Source of the DNA: Desulfosporosinus sp. FKB
GTDB lineage: Bacteria > Bacillota > Desulfitobacteriia > Desulfitobacteriales > Desulfitobacteriaceae
Length of the DNA: 64,000 nt
Direction of reading: 5' to 3'
Assembly (NCBI RefSeq): GCF_002196705.1
Contig: NZ_NADJ01000038.1
Span: 62,001 to 126,000, forward strand
Shown here: positions 7,397 through 17,712 of the stretch, one piece after another
How positions within the stretch are numbered: the stretch's first letter is position 1
How the letters are laid out: each line of letters starts with the position of its first letter
Translations under genes and position numbers: made by a program
Notes under the pieces: model-generated
Database searches by the model: none
What the model was told of the DNA's origin: nothing
The model's input: only the letters and a program-made list of their open reading frames with translations

Positions 7397-10300
7397 TCAA
7401 ATAATGGTACCTAACATATTCCCCAGCTCGTTAAGATTCTTTTGGGTACGTCCGGCGTAATCGTTAAGTTGATCCTTATCAATTCTATGAATATCAAAAT
7501 AGTTGGCATGGTGCGAACCGAAGTACAAACCACAAACACTAGCCACAGGGTCCATCATATAATGGTCTGTTAAGCTAACACCCGTATTTTTTTCTCCCTC
7601 TAAAAGTTGAAACAGCTTGGTTTTTTCACTATGATCTCTAAGACAAGGATAGCCAAAAGCAGGCCTGATTCCTTGATAAGATCCTTTTAATAAGGTCTCA
7701 GGTTCTGACGTTTCATCAGGAGCGTATCCCCAATAATCCTTTCTGACATGATAGTGTAACAACTCAGCGAAGGCTTCGGCCAGCCTATCCGCAAGAAGTT
7801 TTACCATAATTGCTCCATAATCATTGCCTTGCTCTTTAAGTTTCCCGGCATACTCTTGGACTCCTATGCCCGCCGTGACAATAAAACCGCCTAAATAGTC
7901 GGTCTTGCCGGAATCTTTGGGGGCAATATAATCAGCTAAGCAGCGATAGACATTATCGTTGGCAACGGTTTGCTGCCTTAACATATTGAACGTTGTAACC
8001 TTTCCTTGATGATACAATTCAATATCATCGCCTTGAGAGTTAGCGGGAAAAATACCAAAAACCGCATTGGCCGTAAGTATCTCTTCCCTCTCTAATAGAT
8101 CTAACATGTTGTTAGCATCAATAAAAAGCTTTTTGGCTTCATCACGATATTTGGGATCTTCCATAATCTTAGGATAAGCCATCCCCATATCCCAGGCTAC
8201 AAAGAAATAAGACCAATCAATATATGCTCTTAATTCACTAAGAGGATAATTTTCCAACAATTTGGTGCCTATAAAGTTCGGCACCCTAATGGTTTCCTCA
8301 TTCCAATTTATTTTTAATTTCTTTTCTCTGGCTTCAGCGAGAGACAGCATTTTTCGTCTTGCATTCTCGTAGTTTTCTCTTAACGTTTGGTATTCATTTT
8401 CTATCTCCTTTAAATAGCCCTTGACTGTATTCCTGTCAACAAGCCTTTTGGCAATTTCTACGGATTTCGAGGCGTCAACGCTATAAACGACACCTTTTGA
8501 ATAGTTGGGGGCAATTTTTAAGGCCGTGTGAGTTTTAGAGGTTGTGGCGCCTCCAATCATCAAAGGAATTTTAAACTCTTGCCGTTCCATTTCCTCCGCC
8601 ACATGACACATCTCTTCCAAGGAAGGTGTGATCAGTCCGCTAAGGGCGATAATATCAGCATTTTCTTTTTGAGCTGTCTGGAGAATTAGTTCACTGGAAG
8701 CCATAACCCCTAAATCAATGACTTCAAAATTGTTGCAAGCCAGGATCACTGAAACGATATTTTTACCGATGTCATGGACATCACCCTTGACCGTAGCCAT
8801 CACGATTTTTCCGGCGCTGTTTTTTTCGCCTGTCTTCTTTTCAGCTTCTATATAGGGTAATAAACAGCTGACTGCCTTTTTCATAACTCGCGCACTCTTC
8901 ACGACCTGCGGAAGGAACATTTTACCGTCTCCAAATAAGTTTCCGACCGTCTTCATGCCTTCCATCAACGGTCCTTCGATCACCTCTTCAGCTCGGGCAT
9001 ATTGCCTTCTGACTTCCTCAACATCTTCTTCAATAAATTCGGAGATACCCTTGACTAAAGCATGAATGAGCCGGTATTCGCAGTCTTGCTCTCTCCAGGT
9101 AAGATTATTCTCTGTTTGGTTTCTGTCCGTCGTCTTATATTTTTCCGCAAAAGACAAGAGTTTTTCCGCGGCATCAGGCGTCTTGTTTAAGACGACATCT
9201 TCGACTGCTTGGAGAAGCTCATGATCGATTTCATCGTAAATTTGAATCAGACCTGGATTGACAATTGCCATATCCAGACCGGCAGCAATAGCGTGATATA
9301 AAAACACAGAGTGCATAGCTTCTCTGATGGTATTATTTCCACGAAAGGAGAAGGATAAGTTACTTACCCCGCCGCTCACCTTGGCAGAGGGAAGATTATT
9401 TTTGATCCATTTTACGGTATTAATAAAATCAAGAGCATAATTATTGTGTTCTTCAATCCCTGTGGCTATGGCTAAAATATTCGGATCAAAAATAATATCT
9501 TCTGGGGGGAACTTCACCTTATTCACCAATACATTATAGGCTCTTTGACAAACGGCTTTTTTTCGTTCAAAAGTATCAGCTTGACCCTGCTCGTCAAAAG
9601 CCATCACGACTAGGCCTGCACCATGCTTTTTAATTAATGCTGCTTGCCGGATAAACTCCTCTTCTCCGCCTTTCAGGCTGATGGAATTAACGACAGCTTT
9701 TCCCTGAATGGCCTTTAAACCAGTTTCGATGACTTCAAATCTCGAGGAATCAATCATCACCGGAACTCTGGAAATCTCCGGTTCAGCGGCAAGAAGCTTG
9801 AGAAAACTATCCATTTCATGTTGAGCATCAAGAAGCCCGTCATCAAAGTTTATGTCAATGATTTGAGCTCCATTCTGCACCTGTTCTTTAGCGATTGATA
9901 ATGCTTCATCATAGTTCTTCTCTCTGATTAAGCGGGCAAATTTCGCTGATCCGGAAACATTCGTTCTTTCCCCGATATTGACAAAATTGTTTTCTTCCTT
10001 AATGACTATGTCTTCTAAGCCGCAAAATATCGTCTCTTTTTTGATCAGAGGAATTCTTCTTGGTTTGATCCCCTTTACTGCTTCACTGATCGCTTTAATA
10101 TGGGCAGGTGTGGAACCACAGCAGGCCCCAACAATATTCAAATGTCCTTCTTCTGCCAATTCCCTGACTAGAGCTGCTGTTTCTTCCGGACGTTCCTCAT
10201 ACTCCCCCAGTGAGTTAGGCAACCCGGCATTAGGGTGAAACGTTACATAACGATCTTGCGATTTTGACAGATATTTTAGGAAAGGAATAAGATCCCTGGC

Positions 10301-11035
10301 GCCAAAAGAACAGTTTAACCCTATACCAAAGATCCCCTCTCCCTTTAGAGTGTGAGCGAAGGCCTCAAGGGTTTGTCCTGATAAGATTCGGCCACTTTTA
10401 TCAGCAATCGTTCCCGAAATAAATACGGGCAGAATGATACCTTTTTCCTCACAAACATTTCGAGCTGCAACAACTGCGGCTTTAGCATTTAAAGCATCAA
10501 AAATCGTTTCGATAATTATCATATCCACTCCGCCGTCGGCAAGCCCTGCGATCTGTTCTCGATAAGCGAATTCAAGTTCGTCGAAGCTTATATTTCTCAG
10601 CCCTGGGTTTTCAACATCCGGGGAAAGAGACGCTGTTCTATTGGTCGGTCCCACTGAGCCGGCAACAAAACGCGGTTTGCTCGGGTCAGTCTCAGTAAAT
10701 AAATCGGCCTGGGCCCTTGCCAGCTTTGCCCCCTGAACATTAAGTTCATAGATCTTTTCCTCCATCCCATAGTCCATCTGAGATATTCTCGTGGCATTAA
10801 AGGTATTTGTCTCGATTATATCGGCGCCAGCTTCCAGATAGCTTCTATGAATTGCTTGAATGATCTCAGGATGAGTAAGATTTAAGAGATCATTATTCCC
10901 TTTTTGGTTTCTCTGACAAGAACACGTTCCTCTAAACTCCAGTTCATGTAAATTATATCCCTGAATGCAGGTTCCCATGGCTCCATCTAAAACAAGAATT
11001 CTATCTTTTAAATAAGTCTCGATATTGTATCTCAT
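7397..11035 (-). CDS. metH: Cobalamin-dependent methionine synthase
   Basis: This 1212-residue protein carries all four MetH modules. The homocysteine-binding barrel spans about 1-320 ([26 protein letters not shown] supplying the zinc cysteines). The pterin-binding domain spans about 345-610 ([18 protein letters not shown]). The cap and B12 domains span about 650-890 (GDVHDIGKN, the DxHxxG base-off motif). The AdoMet reactivation domain spans about 900-1212 ([12 protein letters not shown]). It transfers methyl from methyl-THF through cob(I)alamin to homocysteine. The start follows a strong GAGGAGGT site. It is transcribed alone; no cobalamin or SAM riboswitch was recognised in the 285-bp leader. 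Confidence 0.96.
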   Translation of the reverse strand: MRYNIETYLKDRILVLDGAMGTCIQGYNLHELEFRGTCSCQRNQKGNNDLLNLTHPEIIQAIHRSYLEAGADIIETNTFNATRISQMDYGMEEKIYELNVQGAKLARAQADLFTETDPSKPRFVAGSVGPTNRTASLSPDVENPGLRNISFDELEFAYREQIAGLADGGVDMIIIETIFDALNAKAAVVAARNVCEEKGIILPVFISGTIADKSGRILSGQTLEAFAHTLKGEGIFGIGLNCSFGARDLIPFLKYLSKSQDRYVTFHPNAGLPNSLGEYEERPEETAALVRELAEEGHLNIVGACCGSTPAHIKAISEAVKGIKPRRIPLIKKETIFCGLEDIVIKEENNFVNIGERTNVSGSAKFARLIREKNYDEALSIAKEQVQNGAQIIDINFDDGLLDAQHEMDSFLKLLAAEPEISRVPVMIDSSRFEVIETGLKAIQGKAVVNSISLKGGEEEFIRQAALIKKHGAGLVVMAFDEQGQADTFERKKAVCQRAYNVLVNKVKFPPEDIIFDPNILAIATGIEEHNNYALDFINTVKWIKNNLPSAKVSGGVSNLSFSFRGNNTIREAMHSVFLYHAIAAGLDMAIVNPGLIQIYDEIDHELLQAVEDVVLNKTPDAAEKLLSFAEKYKTTDRNQTENNLTWREQDCEYRLIHALVKGISEFIEEDVEEVRRQYARAEEVIEGPLMEGMKTVGNLFGDGKMFLPQVVKSARVMKKAVSCLLPYIEAEKKTGEKNSAGKIVMATVKGDVHDIGKNIVSVILACNNFEVIDLGVMASSELILQTAQKENADIIALSGLITPSLEEMCHVAEEMERQEFKIPLMIGGATTSKTHTALKIAPNYSKGVVYSVDASKSVEIAKRLVDRNTVKGYLKEIENEYQTLRENYENARRKMLSLAEAREKKLKINWNEETIRVPNFIGTKLLENYPLSELRAYIDWSYFFVAWDMGMAYPKIMEDPKYRDEAKKLFIDANNMLDLLEREEILTANAVFGIFPANSQGDDIELYHQGKVTTFNMLRQQTVANDNVYRCLADYIAPKDSGKTDYLGGFIVTAGIGVQEYAGKLKEQGNDYGAIMVKLLADRLAEAFAELLHYHVRKDYWGYAPDETSEPETLLKGSYQGIRPAFGYPCLRDHSEKTKLFQLLEGEKNTGVSLTDHYMMDPVASVCGLYFGSHHANYFDIHRIDKDQLNDYAGRTQKNLNELGNMLGTII

Positions 11036-11133
11036 CAGTAGACCTCCTCGATCATTAAATCAATCTGCAGCTGAACGTTATAACTACGAAAGCTGCTTCA
11101 CTCTAAATCAGACCAAGTCACAATAAGGAATGA

Positions 11134-11159
11134 GTGAACTCGTTCAGCTAAAGCTGAAT
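11134..11159 (+). repeat. Palindromic repeat, short left-block fragment
   Basis: GTGAACTCGTTCAGC followed by the AAAGCTGAAT arm, then divergence. This is only the left hairpin of the family, placed in the region upstream of metH. Confidence 0.7.
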
Positions 11160-11244
11160 AAATATACCCAATCTTGGAAGAAAGGTTTATCGTTTAGATT
11201 TACTATACCATTAAGCAATGGATATAAAGTAACTCTAAAAAACT

Positions 11245-11279
11245 ATGGCTTGTTATAGTCTAAAGCTATAACAAGCCAT
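11245..11279 (-). terminator. Terminator of the LysR-type gene
   Basis: A perfect 14-bp stem (ATGGCTTGTTATAG and its complement) is followed on the minus strand by AGTTTTTT. It lies about 40 bases past the stop at 11321. Confidence 0.9.
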
Positions 11280-11320
11280 TTCTTGCCCAAACTTGTAACA
11301 AAGGGTTTCTGTTCTTAGAA

Positions 11321-12229
11321 TTAGCGATAATCTTGAATTACCTTCTCCAATTCCTGCACATAAGCTGTTGCCAGCTTGCTAAGTGTTACATTCTTATGCG
11401 AAATCCAGCCTACTGTTATTATCTCATCAATATTTAAGGGCACGGCGATAATGTTATTGCCGTTAAGGTCTGCACTTAAAACGCCGGTGGAAATGGTATA
11501 GCCGTTTAAACCAATTAAGAGATTAAAAAGTGTCGCCCTGTCACTCACGCGAATATTCTTTTTATGGGTTAACGTACTGAGAATTTCCTCAGAAAAATGA
11601 AAGGAATTATATTGTCCTTGTTCAAAAGATAGACATGGGTAAGGATCCAGATCGTCTAAGCTAACGTTTGCTTGCTTGGCCAGCGGATTTTTAGCACTGA
11701 TAAAAACATGAGGCTGTGCTTGGAATAAAACAGTAAATTCCAGATTGCTTTCTTTCAAGAGCTTATTAATGACCTTGTTATTAAAGTCGTTAAGATAGAG
11801 GATACCGATCTCACTGCGGAGATTTTTTACATCGTCCAGAATTTCATAAGTTTTTGTTTCCCTTAAGGTAAACTCATAGTCTTCTAAAGCGTATTTTTGG
11901 ATCAGATTTACAAAGGCATTAACCGAAAAAGCATAGTGCTGAGTTGAAACCGAAAAATGTTGTGGAGATGGCTTAGCATCCAGGTACCGATTTTCCAACA
12001 GTTCTATTTGTTCTATAACCTGCCGGGCGTAACCCAAAAATTCCGTTCCCTCGACAGATACATTAATTCCCTTGTTAGTCCGCTCGAAAATAGTGATCTT
12101 AAGCTCTTCTTCCAATTCTTTGATGGCCATGGAAAGACTGGGCTGAGATATAAACAATCGTTTGGCGGCTTCATTAATCGAGCCCCAGTTTGCAATTTCA
12201 ATGGCATATTTGAGCTGTTGAAATGTCAT
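11321..12229 (-). CDS. LysR-family transcriptional regulator
   Basis: This 302-residue protein has the LysR layout. The N-terminal winged helix-turn-helix spans residues about 1-60 (FQQLKYAIEIANWGSINEAA, then LFISQPSLSMAIKELEEEL) and a periplasmic-binding-like effector domain spans about 90-295. It sits between fhs and metH, both on the same strand, and its own terminator separates it from metH. It may control one-carbon or methyl-metabolism genes, but the window does not show its operator. The effector is unknown. Confidence 0.93.
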   Translation of the reverse strand: MTFQQLKYAIEIANWGSINEAAKRLFISQPSLSMAIKELEEELKITIFERTNKGINVSVEGTEFLGYARQVIEQIELLENRYLDAKPSPQHFSVSTQHYAFSVNAFVNLIQKYALEDYEFTLRETKTYEILDDVKNLRSEIGILYLNDFNNKVINKLLKESNLEFTVLFQAQPHVFISAKNPLAKQANVSLDDLDPYPCLSFEQGQYNSFHFSEEILSTLTHKKNIRVSDRATLFNLLIGLNGYTISTGVLSADLNGNNIIAVPLNIDEIITVGWISHKNVTLSKLATAYVQELEKVIQDYR

Positions 12230-12451
12230 CCTTTACCCGCCTATTCTTCGTTAAATTGCTTCGTGCTTTTAATGATACAGTATATCGAAATTCTGATAAG
12301 AATACTAGTTATTAATACAATTCCAGGAAAAGAAACCTAACATTGGTCCTTTCAATAACACTTGTTAGCCACTGTCTATAAGCGGCGGGTTAGTATAAAC
12401 ATTCAGGAACCTTTTGGGTCTGGGGAGTAGGATAAAATGTATCTTCGCAAG

Positions 12452-12484
12452 AAAAAAGTACCTTTCCTATAAATGGAAAGGTAC
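12452..12484 (-). terminator. Terminator of the fhs operon
   Basis: A perfect 10-bp stem (GTACCTTTCC and its complement) is followed on the minus strand by a run of six T. It lies just past the fhs stop at 12524. Confidence 0.9.
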
Positions 12485-12523
12485 AACGAAGGGCTTTAGT
12501 AAATTAAGTGTGGAAACTTGAGA

Positions 12524-14194
12524 TTAGAACAATCCTGTAATTGTTCCGTTAACATCGATATCCATTCTCGTCGCTGCCGGACGTTTGGGTAATCCTGGCA
12601 TGGTCATGATTGCGCCTGTAATTGCTACTAAGAATCCGGCACCGGCAGAAAGTCTTAGTTCACGCACGGTGATAGTGAAACCCGTCGGGCGTCCCAGACG
12701 TGAAGCATCATCTGAGAGGGAGTATTGTGTTTTGGCCATACAGACGGGTAAATTGCCATAACCCATTTCCACATATTTCTTCATAGAGTTTTGAGCCGCT
12801 TTGTCAAAGACAACGCCATCAGCTCCGTAGATCTCTTTGGCGATCTTCTCAATTTTTGCTTCAATAGGCAAATCTAATTCATAAAGGACTTTAAAGTTGG
12901 ACTCTTTTTCTTCCAGCACGCGAAGAACTGTTTCGGCTAGCTCAACTCCGCCATCTCCGCCGCGCATAAAGACTTCAGATAGGGCCACTTCCGCACCCAG
13001 CTCCTGACATCGCTCGCGGACTAAACTCAGCTCTGCCTCGGTGTCCGTCGGGAAGCGATTAATTGCTACTACTGCAGGAACGCCGAATTTAGCCATGTTT
13101 TCGATATGTTTTTCAAGGTTGACAATCCCTCGCCCTAAGGCTCCCAAATCCTCTGTGTCCAACTGGTCTTTGGCGAGACCGCCATTCATCTTCAAAGCTC
13201 TAACCGTTGCCACAATAACAACAGTCTCTGGTTTCAAGCCGCCAAACCGGCACTTCAAATCAAAGAACTTTTCAGCGCCGAGGTCAGCTCCGAAACCGGC
13301 CTCAGTAACGAGATAATCTACTAACTTAAGACCCAGTTTTGTTGCCATAATACTGTTGCAGCCATGGGCAATGTTTGCAAAGGGCCCGCCATGAATAAAT
13401 ACCGGTGTGTTTTCTAACGTTTGAACAAGATTCGGCTTAATGGCATCTTTCATTAAGAGCGCCATGGCCCCTTCCGCTTCGAGATCATGGGCCGTTACCG
13501 GCTTGCCATCATAGGTGTAGGCCACGACAATCTTGCCAAAACGTTCTTTGAGATCCATGAGGTCACTGGCCAAACAAAGAACCGCCATGACTTCAGAAGC
13601 AACCGTAATATCATAGCCACTCTCGCGGGGAACCCCTTCTGTTCTGCCGCCCAAGCCAATCACAACTTTGCGCAGGGCGCGGTCATTCATATCTACAACA
13701 CGGCGGAAGACAATCTGACGAGGATCAATATTTAAGGGGTTGCCTTGCTGAATACTATTATCCAACATGGCAGCTAAGAGGCTATGAGCCGAAGTAATGG
13801 CATGGAAATCACCCGTAAAATGAAGATTAATATCTTCCATAGGAACAACTTGAGCATAGCCGCCGCCGGCAGCTCCGCCTTTGATACCAAAACATGGTCC
13901 AAGGGATGGTTCGCGAATAGCAATCATGGCTTTTTTGCCCATTTTCCAAAGGGCTTGCCCTAATCCAACGGTTGTTGTCGTCTTTCCTTCTCCGGCTGGG
14001 GTAGGATTAATAGCCGTTACTAAAATGAGCTTGCCATCAGGCTTATCTTTAAGACGATTCCAGACATCAAGACTAACTTTAGCTTTATACTTGCCGTAAG
14101 CCTCAAGATCATCCTCAGTTAAATCAAGCTTTTGGGCAATTTCTGTGATTGGTTTCATTTCCGCTGCTTGGGCTATTTCAATATCACTTTTCAT
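12524..14194 (-). CDS. fhs: Formate-tetrahydrofolate ligase
   Basis: This 556-residue protein matches formyl-THF synthetase in length and motifs: the P-loop [13 protein letters not shown] (residues about 66-78), [33 protein letters not shown] and the closing VNGTITGLF. It interconverts formate, THF and ATP with formyl-THF. Here it is last in a minus-strand run with the corrinoid methyltransferase genes. In that setting it could run towards ATP when methyl groups are oxidised, or feed the methyl branch of acetyl-CoA synthesis. It is separated from the DUF2284 gene by 98 bases, so a promoter of its own is possible. Confidence 0.97.
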   Translation of the reverse strand: MKSDIEIAQAAEMKPITEIAQKLDLTEDDLEAYGKYKAKVSLDVWNRLKDKPDGKLILVTAINPTPAGEGKTTTTVGLGQALWKMGKKAMIAIREPSLGPCFGIKGGAAGGGYAQVVPMEDINLHFTGDFHAITSAHSLLAAMLDNSIQQGNPLNIDPRQIVFRRVVDMNDRALRKVVIGLGGRTEGVPRESGYDITVASEVMAVLCLASDLMDLKERFGKIVVAYTYDGKPVTAHDLEAEGAMALLMKDAIKPNLVQTLENTPVFIHGGPFANIAHGCNSIMATKLGLKLVDYLVTEAGFGADLGAEKFFDLKCRFGGLKPETVVIVATVRALKMNGGLAKDQLDTEDLGALGRGIVNLEKHIENMAKFGVPAVVAINRFPTDTEAELSLVRERCQELGAEVALSEVFMRGGDGGVELAETVLRVLEEKESNFKVLYELDLPIEAKIEKIAKEIYGADGVVFDKAAQNSMKKYVEMGYGNLPVCMAKTQYSLSDDASRLGRPTGFTITVRELRLSAGAGFLVAITGAIMTMPGLPKRPAATRMDIDVNGTITGLF

Positions 14195-14292
14195 ATCTTT
14201 TACCCCATTTCTTCAAAGATTAATAAGACAGTTGCTCTCTTCCAGCGATGGCCCAAGCGTAACTGGCTAAGGAACGCTGAAACGTTTAAACA

Positions 14293-14847
14293 CTATAGTT
14301 CAACTAAAATAAGACTTACGCAGGAAATTGTATTCTCACCATTATTGTAAGGAATTCCATAACTCTTTTCTAAGGCAATAACATCGATCCCACTGGCCTC
14401 GACCGACGAAACAGCTTCTTCAGGAAAGCGGCACTCCAGATTATCTAAAAAAGCGCATCTGCCGCAGTAAGTGCAGGGACCAACATTCAAAGGGAGCAGT
14501 TTTTCAGAAGCAACCGTGCTCCTAAGGTTGTCCAATAGTTCCCGAAATATCCTGGTGTGTTCTGCTGTTCCTTCCTGCATGCCCTCCCAATCAAAGGAAC
14601 CCTCTAACTGATATACAGTTTGGAAAAGTAAGCCCTGCTTAAACGTTTGGACCTTCTCCTTTAGTTCAGCAATCGAACCGACAGCAGGAGGACACATCCA
14701 GTTTTTATTATAGCTTCCACAGACATTTTGCTCACACTGAGTTCTAAAGTCTTCATTAAATTGAACAACCGCAACGTCTATAATTGCCGCGTGAGCTGCT
14801 CCAAGGGATTTTGCCAGAAACGTCAATTTTTCCATGTCAGGGTTCAC
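14293..14847 (-). CDS. DUF2284 metal-binding protein
   Basis: This 184-residue protein has a cysteine-rich C-terminal part (CTYCGRCAFLDNLECRFPE) that resembles an Fe-S or metal site, plus upstream cysteines (CEQNVCGSYNKNWMCPP), the pattern of DUF2284 proteins. Such proteins are often found beside corrinoid methyltransferase genes, but their function is not established. An electron-transfer or corrinoid-reactivation role is a guess. The start is GTG at 14847 after GGGAGAGG. The neighbours on both sides are one-carbon genes on the same strand. Confidence 0.82.
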   Translation of the reverse strand: MNPDMEKLTFLAKSLGAAHAAIIDVAVVQFNEDFRTQCEQNVCGSYNKNWMCPPAVGSIAELKEKVQTFKQGLLFQTVYQLEGSFDWEGMQEGTAEHTRIFRELLDNLRSTVASEKLLPLNVGPCTYCGRCAFLDNLECRFPEEAVSSVEASGIDVIALEKSYGIPYNNGENTISCVSLILVEL

Positions 14848-14879
14848 AATCAGCCTCTCCCTTCAATTCAGCAGCATAA

Positions 14880-14915
14880 CCCAGGTTGAAAAATGCAGTT
14901 CTTTTTCAGCCTGGG
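14880..14915 (-). other. Hairpin between methyltransferase I and DUF2284 genes
   Basis: The arms CCCAGGTTGAAAAA (14880-14893) and TTTTTCAGCCTGGG (14902-14915) form a stem with one wobble and no T-tail. It may be a processing or mRNA-protection element that makes expression of upstream and downstream genes unequal, or a weak attenuator. Confidence 0.5.
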
Positions 14916-14935
14916 TTGATTTGAGGCTAATGGTT

Positions 14936-15913
14936 TTAGAACATCTCTTTACTCATTTTCTCAATGGCTTCACTGGCACATTCATAGACTCCCGGAAAAG
15001 AGCTGAAGTTTAAGCCTTGAGTCAAATTAGGGATAAAGTACAACTTGCCGCAGTTTTTACAAGCTCTCTCCACTTCTCTGGCAACGATTTCAGGTGTCCA
15101 CCCCGGGAAATCAACAACACCACTGTCAATGTCTCCCATGAAGGTTATCTGCTTACCGTAGTTCTTGATAAGCTCAGGCGTATTGTTGGTCGTCATAACT
15201 CCTTGCCAAATATCAATTCCCATTTCAATCATAAAAGGAACGAGATTAGCTGCATAGGAATCACTATGATGAACGATTAATTCCACACCATTTTGTTTAT
15301 AGAATTCATAGACTTTTTTGTAAGCAGGCAGATAGAACTCTTCGAACATAGCCGGAGATATAAAGGAAGATTTTTGACTGCCCCAGTCATCATGATGAAA
15401 GAGGGCATCAGGATGGAGACGGTCAATCAGTACTTTGGCATAGTTTAACTCATATTCCGTCAGGTAATCAATGAGTTCATGCATAGCCTCCGGTTCTTCA
15501 TATAAGGCCATTAAAGCATCTTCCATGCTCATAAGATGATGACACATTTCAAAGATCCCCGGTGCCACAAAGGCCGTTACAAATTGGTCCTTGCGGTCAA
15601 CGGAATTGGCATGAGCAACAGCTGCCGCCCAAGCTTCATCCGAATTGTTAATAACAGGGGCTTTAGCATAGTTTCTCCACTTAGTAATATCCTTCAATAC
15701 TTTGTGTTCCTCGTCATGGACAGGAAACTGTCCCAACTGGCCTTCCGGCCATCTGAACGTAATACCCCAATCATTCTTGAACTCAGTTCCTGGGTCAGTC
15801 ATAAGCTTCGAGGGAACTTCTAAGATTATCTCCATAAACTCGTATTGATTAACAAATCGATCAGGATTTCCGCCTTTAATCGTTTCCATCAAATTTTGGC
15901 GTTTCGTTAACAT
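14936..15913 (-). CDS. UroD-family substrate:corrinoid methyltransferase (methyltransferase I)
   Basis: This 325-residue protein has the uroporphyrinogen-decarboxylase fold used by methyltransferases such as MtaA, CmuA and MtvB-like O-demethylases. It has an H-x-D type metal region (FHHDDWGSQKSSFISPAMF, VELIVHHSDSYAANLVPFM) and a closing TQGLNFSSFPGVYECA. It is encoded right beside a corrinoid protein and a methyl-THF methyltransferase, so it most likely moves a methyl group from a substrate such as a methoxylated aromatic onto the corrinoid. True UroD is unlikely in this context. The substrate cannot be told from sequence. RBS AGGGGG precedes the ATG. Confidence 0.82.
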   Translation of the reverse strand: MLTKRQNLMETIKGGNPDRFVNQYEFMEIILEVPSKLMTDPGTEFKNDWGITFRWPEGQLGQFPVHDEEHKVLKDITKWRNYAKAPVINNSDEAWAAAVAHANSVDRKDQFVTAFVAPGIFEMCHHLMSMEDALMALYEEPEAMHELIDYLTEYELNYAKVLIDRLHPDALFHHDDWGSQKSSFISPAMFEEFYLPAYKKVYEFYKQNGVELIVHHSDSYAANLVPFMIEMGIDIWQGVMTTNNTPELIKNYGKQITFMGDIDSGVVDFPGWTPEIVAREVERACKNCGKLYFIPNLTQGLNFSSFPGVYECASEAIEKMSKEMF

Positions 15914-15942
15914 ACGTTATCCCCCTTTTATTTTAGGTTGTA

Positions 15943-16575
15943 TTAACCTTTTACTAATTCTTGAGCTTTTACTGCTGCACTTCCTGCATCAGGAGCAAAA
16001 CCATCGGCGCCAATTTCAGCAGCGTATTCAGCAGTTACAGGCGCACCGCCGACAATAACCTTAAATCCGCTCAAACCGCTGTCTTTAAGTGCTTGAATGG
16101 TACTTCTCATAGAGGTCATAGTAGTTGTAAGGAGCCCCGAGCAGGCTACCAGGGTAACATTTTCATTTTCTTTGACAGCATCGATAAATTTAGCCGCTGA
16201 AACGTCTACGCCAAGGTCAACCATTTTAAAGCCGGCACTTTCGAGCATCATTTTGACAAGATTTTTACCGATATCATGGAGATCGCCTTCGACGGTACCA
16301 ATAACACAGGTACCTAGCGAAGAGGTATTATCGCTTACGAGATGGGGTTTAAGGACTTCAACACCTTTGGACATTGCTTTAGCAGCCATCAACATTTCAG
16401 GTACAAAAATATCTCCGGCGGAGAAGCGGTCACCAACAACTCCCATGGAGTCAATCATGGCCTGCAGGATAATTTCCGCTGCATTTCCTTCATCCAGAGC
16501 CTCTTGTATTAAACCAGGTACGAGCTTAGCTTTACCTTTCTCTACATTTGCTTTTACTTCTTCAATCTTCGACAT
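15943..16575 (-). CDS. Methyltransferase corrinoid protein
   Basis: This 210-residue protein is the standard corrinoid shuttle. A helical cap domain (about 1-85, MSKIEEVKANVEKGKAKLVP to AMSKGVEVLKPHL) is followed by a B12-binding Rossmann domain with GDLHDIGKNLV (DxHxxG, lower-axial histidine) and GGAPVT near the end. It carries methyl between methyltransferase I and the THF-dependent methyltransferase encoded on either side. It is 29 bases upstream of the UroD-type gene and 32 bases downstream of the MtrH-like gene, so these three are almost surely one operon. Confidence 0.95.
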   Translation of the reverse strand: MSKIEEVKANVEKGKAKLVPGLIQEALDEGNAAEIILQAMIDSMGVVGDRFSAGDIFVPEMLMAAKAMSKGVEVLKPHLVSDNTSSLGTCVIGTVEGDLHDIGKNLVKMMLESAGFKMVDLGVDVSAAKFIDAVKENENVTLVACSGLLTTTMTSMRSTIQALKDSGLSGFKVIVGGAPVTAEYAAEIGADGFAPDAGSAAVKAQELVKG

Positions 16576-16607
16576 TTCGAATTCCTCCCTTATTTTTATA
16601 TTAATTA

Positions 16608-17411
16608 TTACTTTTTAACACCAAATTTTCCTTCTCGGTATGCACCGATGTATTCCATGCAATATTCGTCCATACCCAGAAGGGCTTCTGTTGCGTAGAG
16701 CATACCCATTAGATCTTTGTTCGTTGGATCAAGGATCGCACTGTCCATGCCGGAACCCATCGATAAGACAATAAAGGCTTGATTAACGAGTTTTCGGACA
16801 GGAAGATTAAAGGAAATGTTGCTGGCACCACCCGTAACATGAATGTCCGGATATTGCTTCTTGATTTCTTTGATAACATCCATGATCGTAAGAATGCCAT
16901 CTTCTGAAGTGCAAAGCATTTGTACTAATGGATCAATATGCAGTCTTGAAGGAGCAATATGATACTCTTTCGCTTTCTTCATAATCTCTGCAAACACTTC
17001 CAGACGTTTTTCGCCCGTCTGGGGAATCCCGGTATCGTCACACAAGAGGGCAGCGCACTCCCATTTTGTCTCAGCAATAATTGGGAAGACAAGTTCAATC
17101 TTGTCACCTTCCATGGAGACTGAATTTATGAGGCCAGGCTTTTTGCAAAATTTGATAGCTTCAGCACAGATACGCGCATTAGGACTGTCTATAGATATAG
17201 GGGTATCTGTAACCTCTTGCACCAAGTCAATAAGCCATTTAATGGTTTTAAGCTCAAGACTGTCTTCAACAGATGCACAAACATCAATGAAATTGGCACC
17301 GGCTTCACTCTGAATTTTAGCAAGATCTTTAATAAATTCGGCATCTTTGCTGGCAATGGCCTTGGCCACGGAGGGAATAGCGCCGTTAATTTTTTCACCA
17401 ATAATTATCAA
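16608..17411 (-). CDS. Methyl-THF:corrinoid methyltransferase (MtrH/DHPS-fold, methyltransferase II)
   Basis: The start is a TTG at 17411, 9 bases after GGAGGT. This gives 267 residues starting (M)IIIGEKINGAIPSVAKAI, as in the family; a longer frame from 17468 lacks such a site. The pterin-binding fold shows in IDVCASVED, ISIDSPNARICAEAIKFC, LINSVSMEGDK, LHIDPLVQM and TGGASNISFNLP. It transfers methyl between the corrinoid protein and THF. It is the first gene of the operon MtrH-like, corrinoid, UroD-like, DUF2284 and perhaps fhs, and faces the regulator at 17713. Confidence 0.92.
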   Translation of the reverse strand: MIIIGEKINGAIPSVAKAIASKDAEFIKDLAKIQSEAGANFIDVCASVEDSLELKTIKWLIDLVQEVTDTPISIDSPNARICAEAIKFCKKPGLINSVSMEGDKIELVFPIIAETKWECAALLCDDTGIPQTGEKRLEVFAEIMKKAKEYHIAPSRLHIDPLVQMLCTSEDGILTIMDVIKEIKKQYPDIHVTGGASNISFNLPVRKLVNQAFIVLSMGSGMDSAILDPTNKDLMGMLYATEALLGMDEYCMEYIGAYREGKFGVKK

Positions 17412-17712
17412 GATTAATCTACCTCCATTTTCAAATTGTTCTTCAGCGAGTTTCTCTTCTCTTCTCAAAACAGCATCCGCAGTTAGGGTAAATTAAGCAC
17501 TTCACAATTTCCGGAGTTCATCTAGGAAGCACGCCATTTTAGGTATAGAATAGAGATTGCAGAATGCTGTCACCTCCCTAATCTGAAAAATTTGTCTATA
17601 CATTATAATATTATTATATATTCTATTTTTTAAAAATTCTACCTTTGTGAAATTTAACATATAATTCTGTCTAGATTGTACATTGTGCACTATTTTGACA
17701 AAGGAGGGCATT

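Noticed and set aside
12364-12400. Possible further copy of the right hairpin of the repeat (TATAAGCGGCGGG)
   Set aside because: Similarity is too short and diverged to support.
14936-15913. True uroporphyrinogen decarboxylase (hemE)
   Set aside because: The gene lies with corrinoid and methyl-THF methyltransferases, and no heme genes are nearby; a methyltransferase role fits better.
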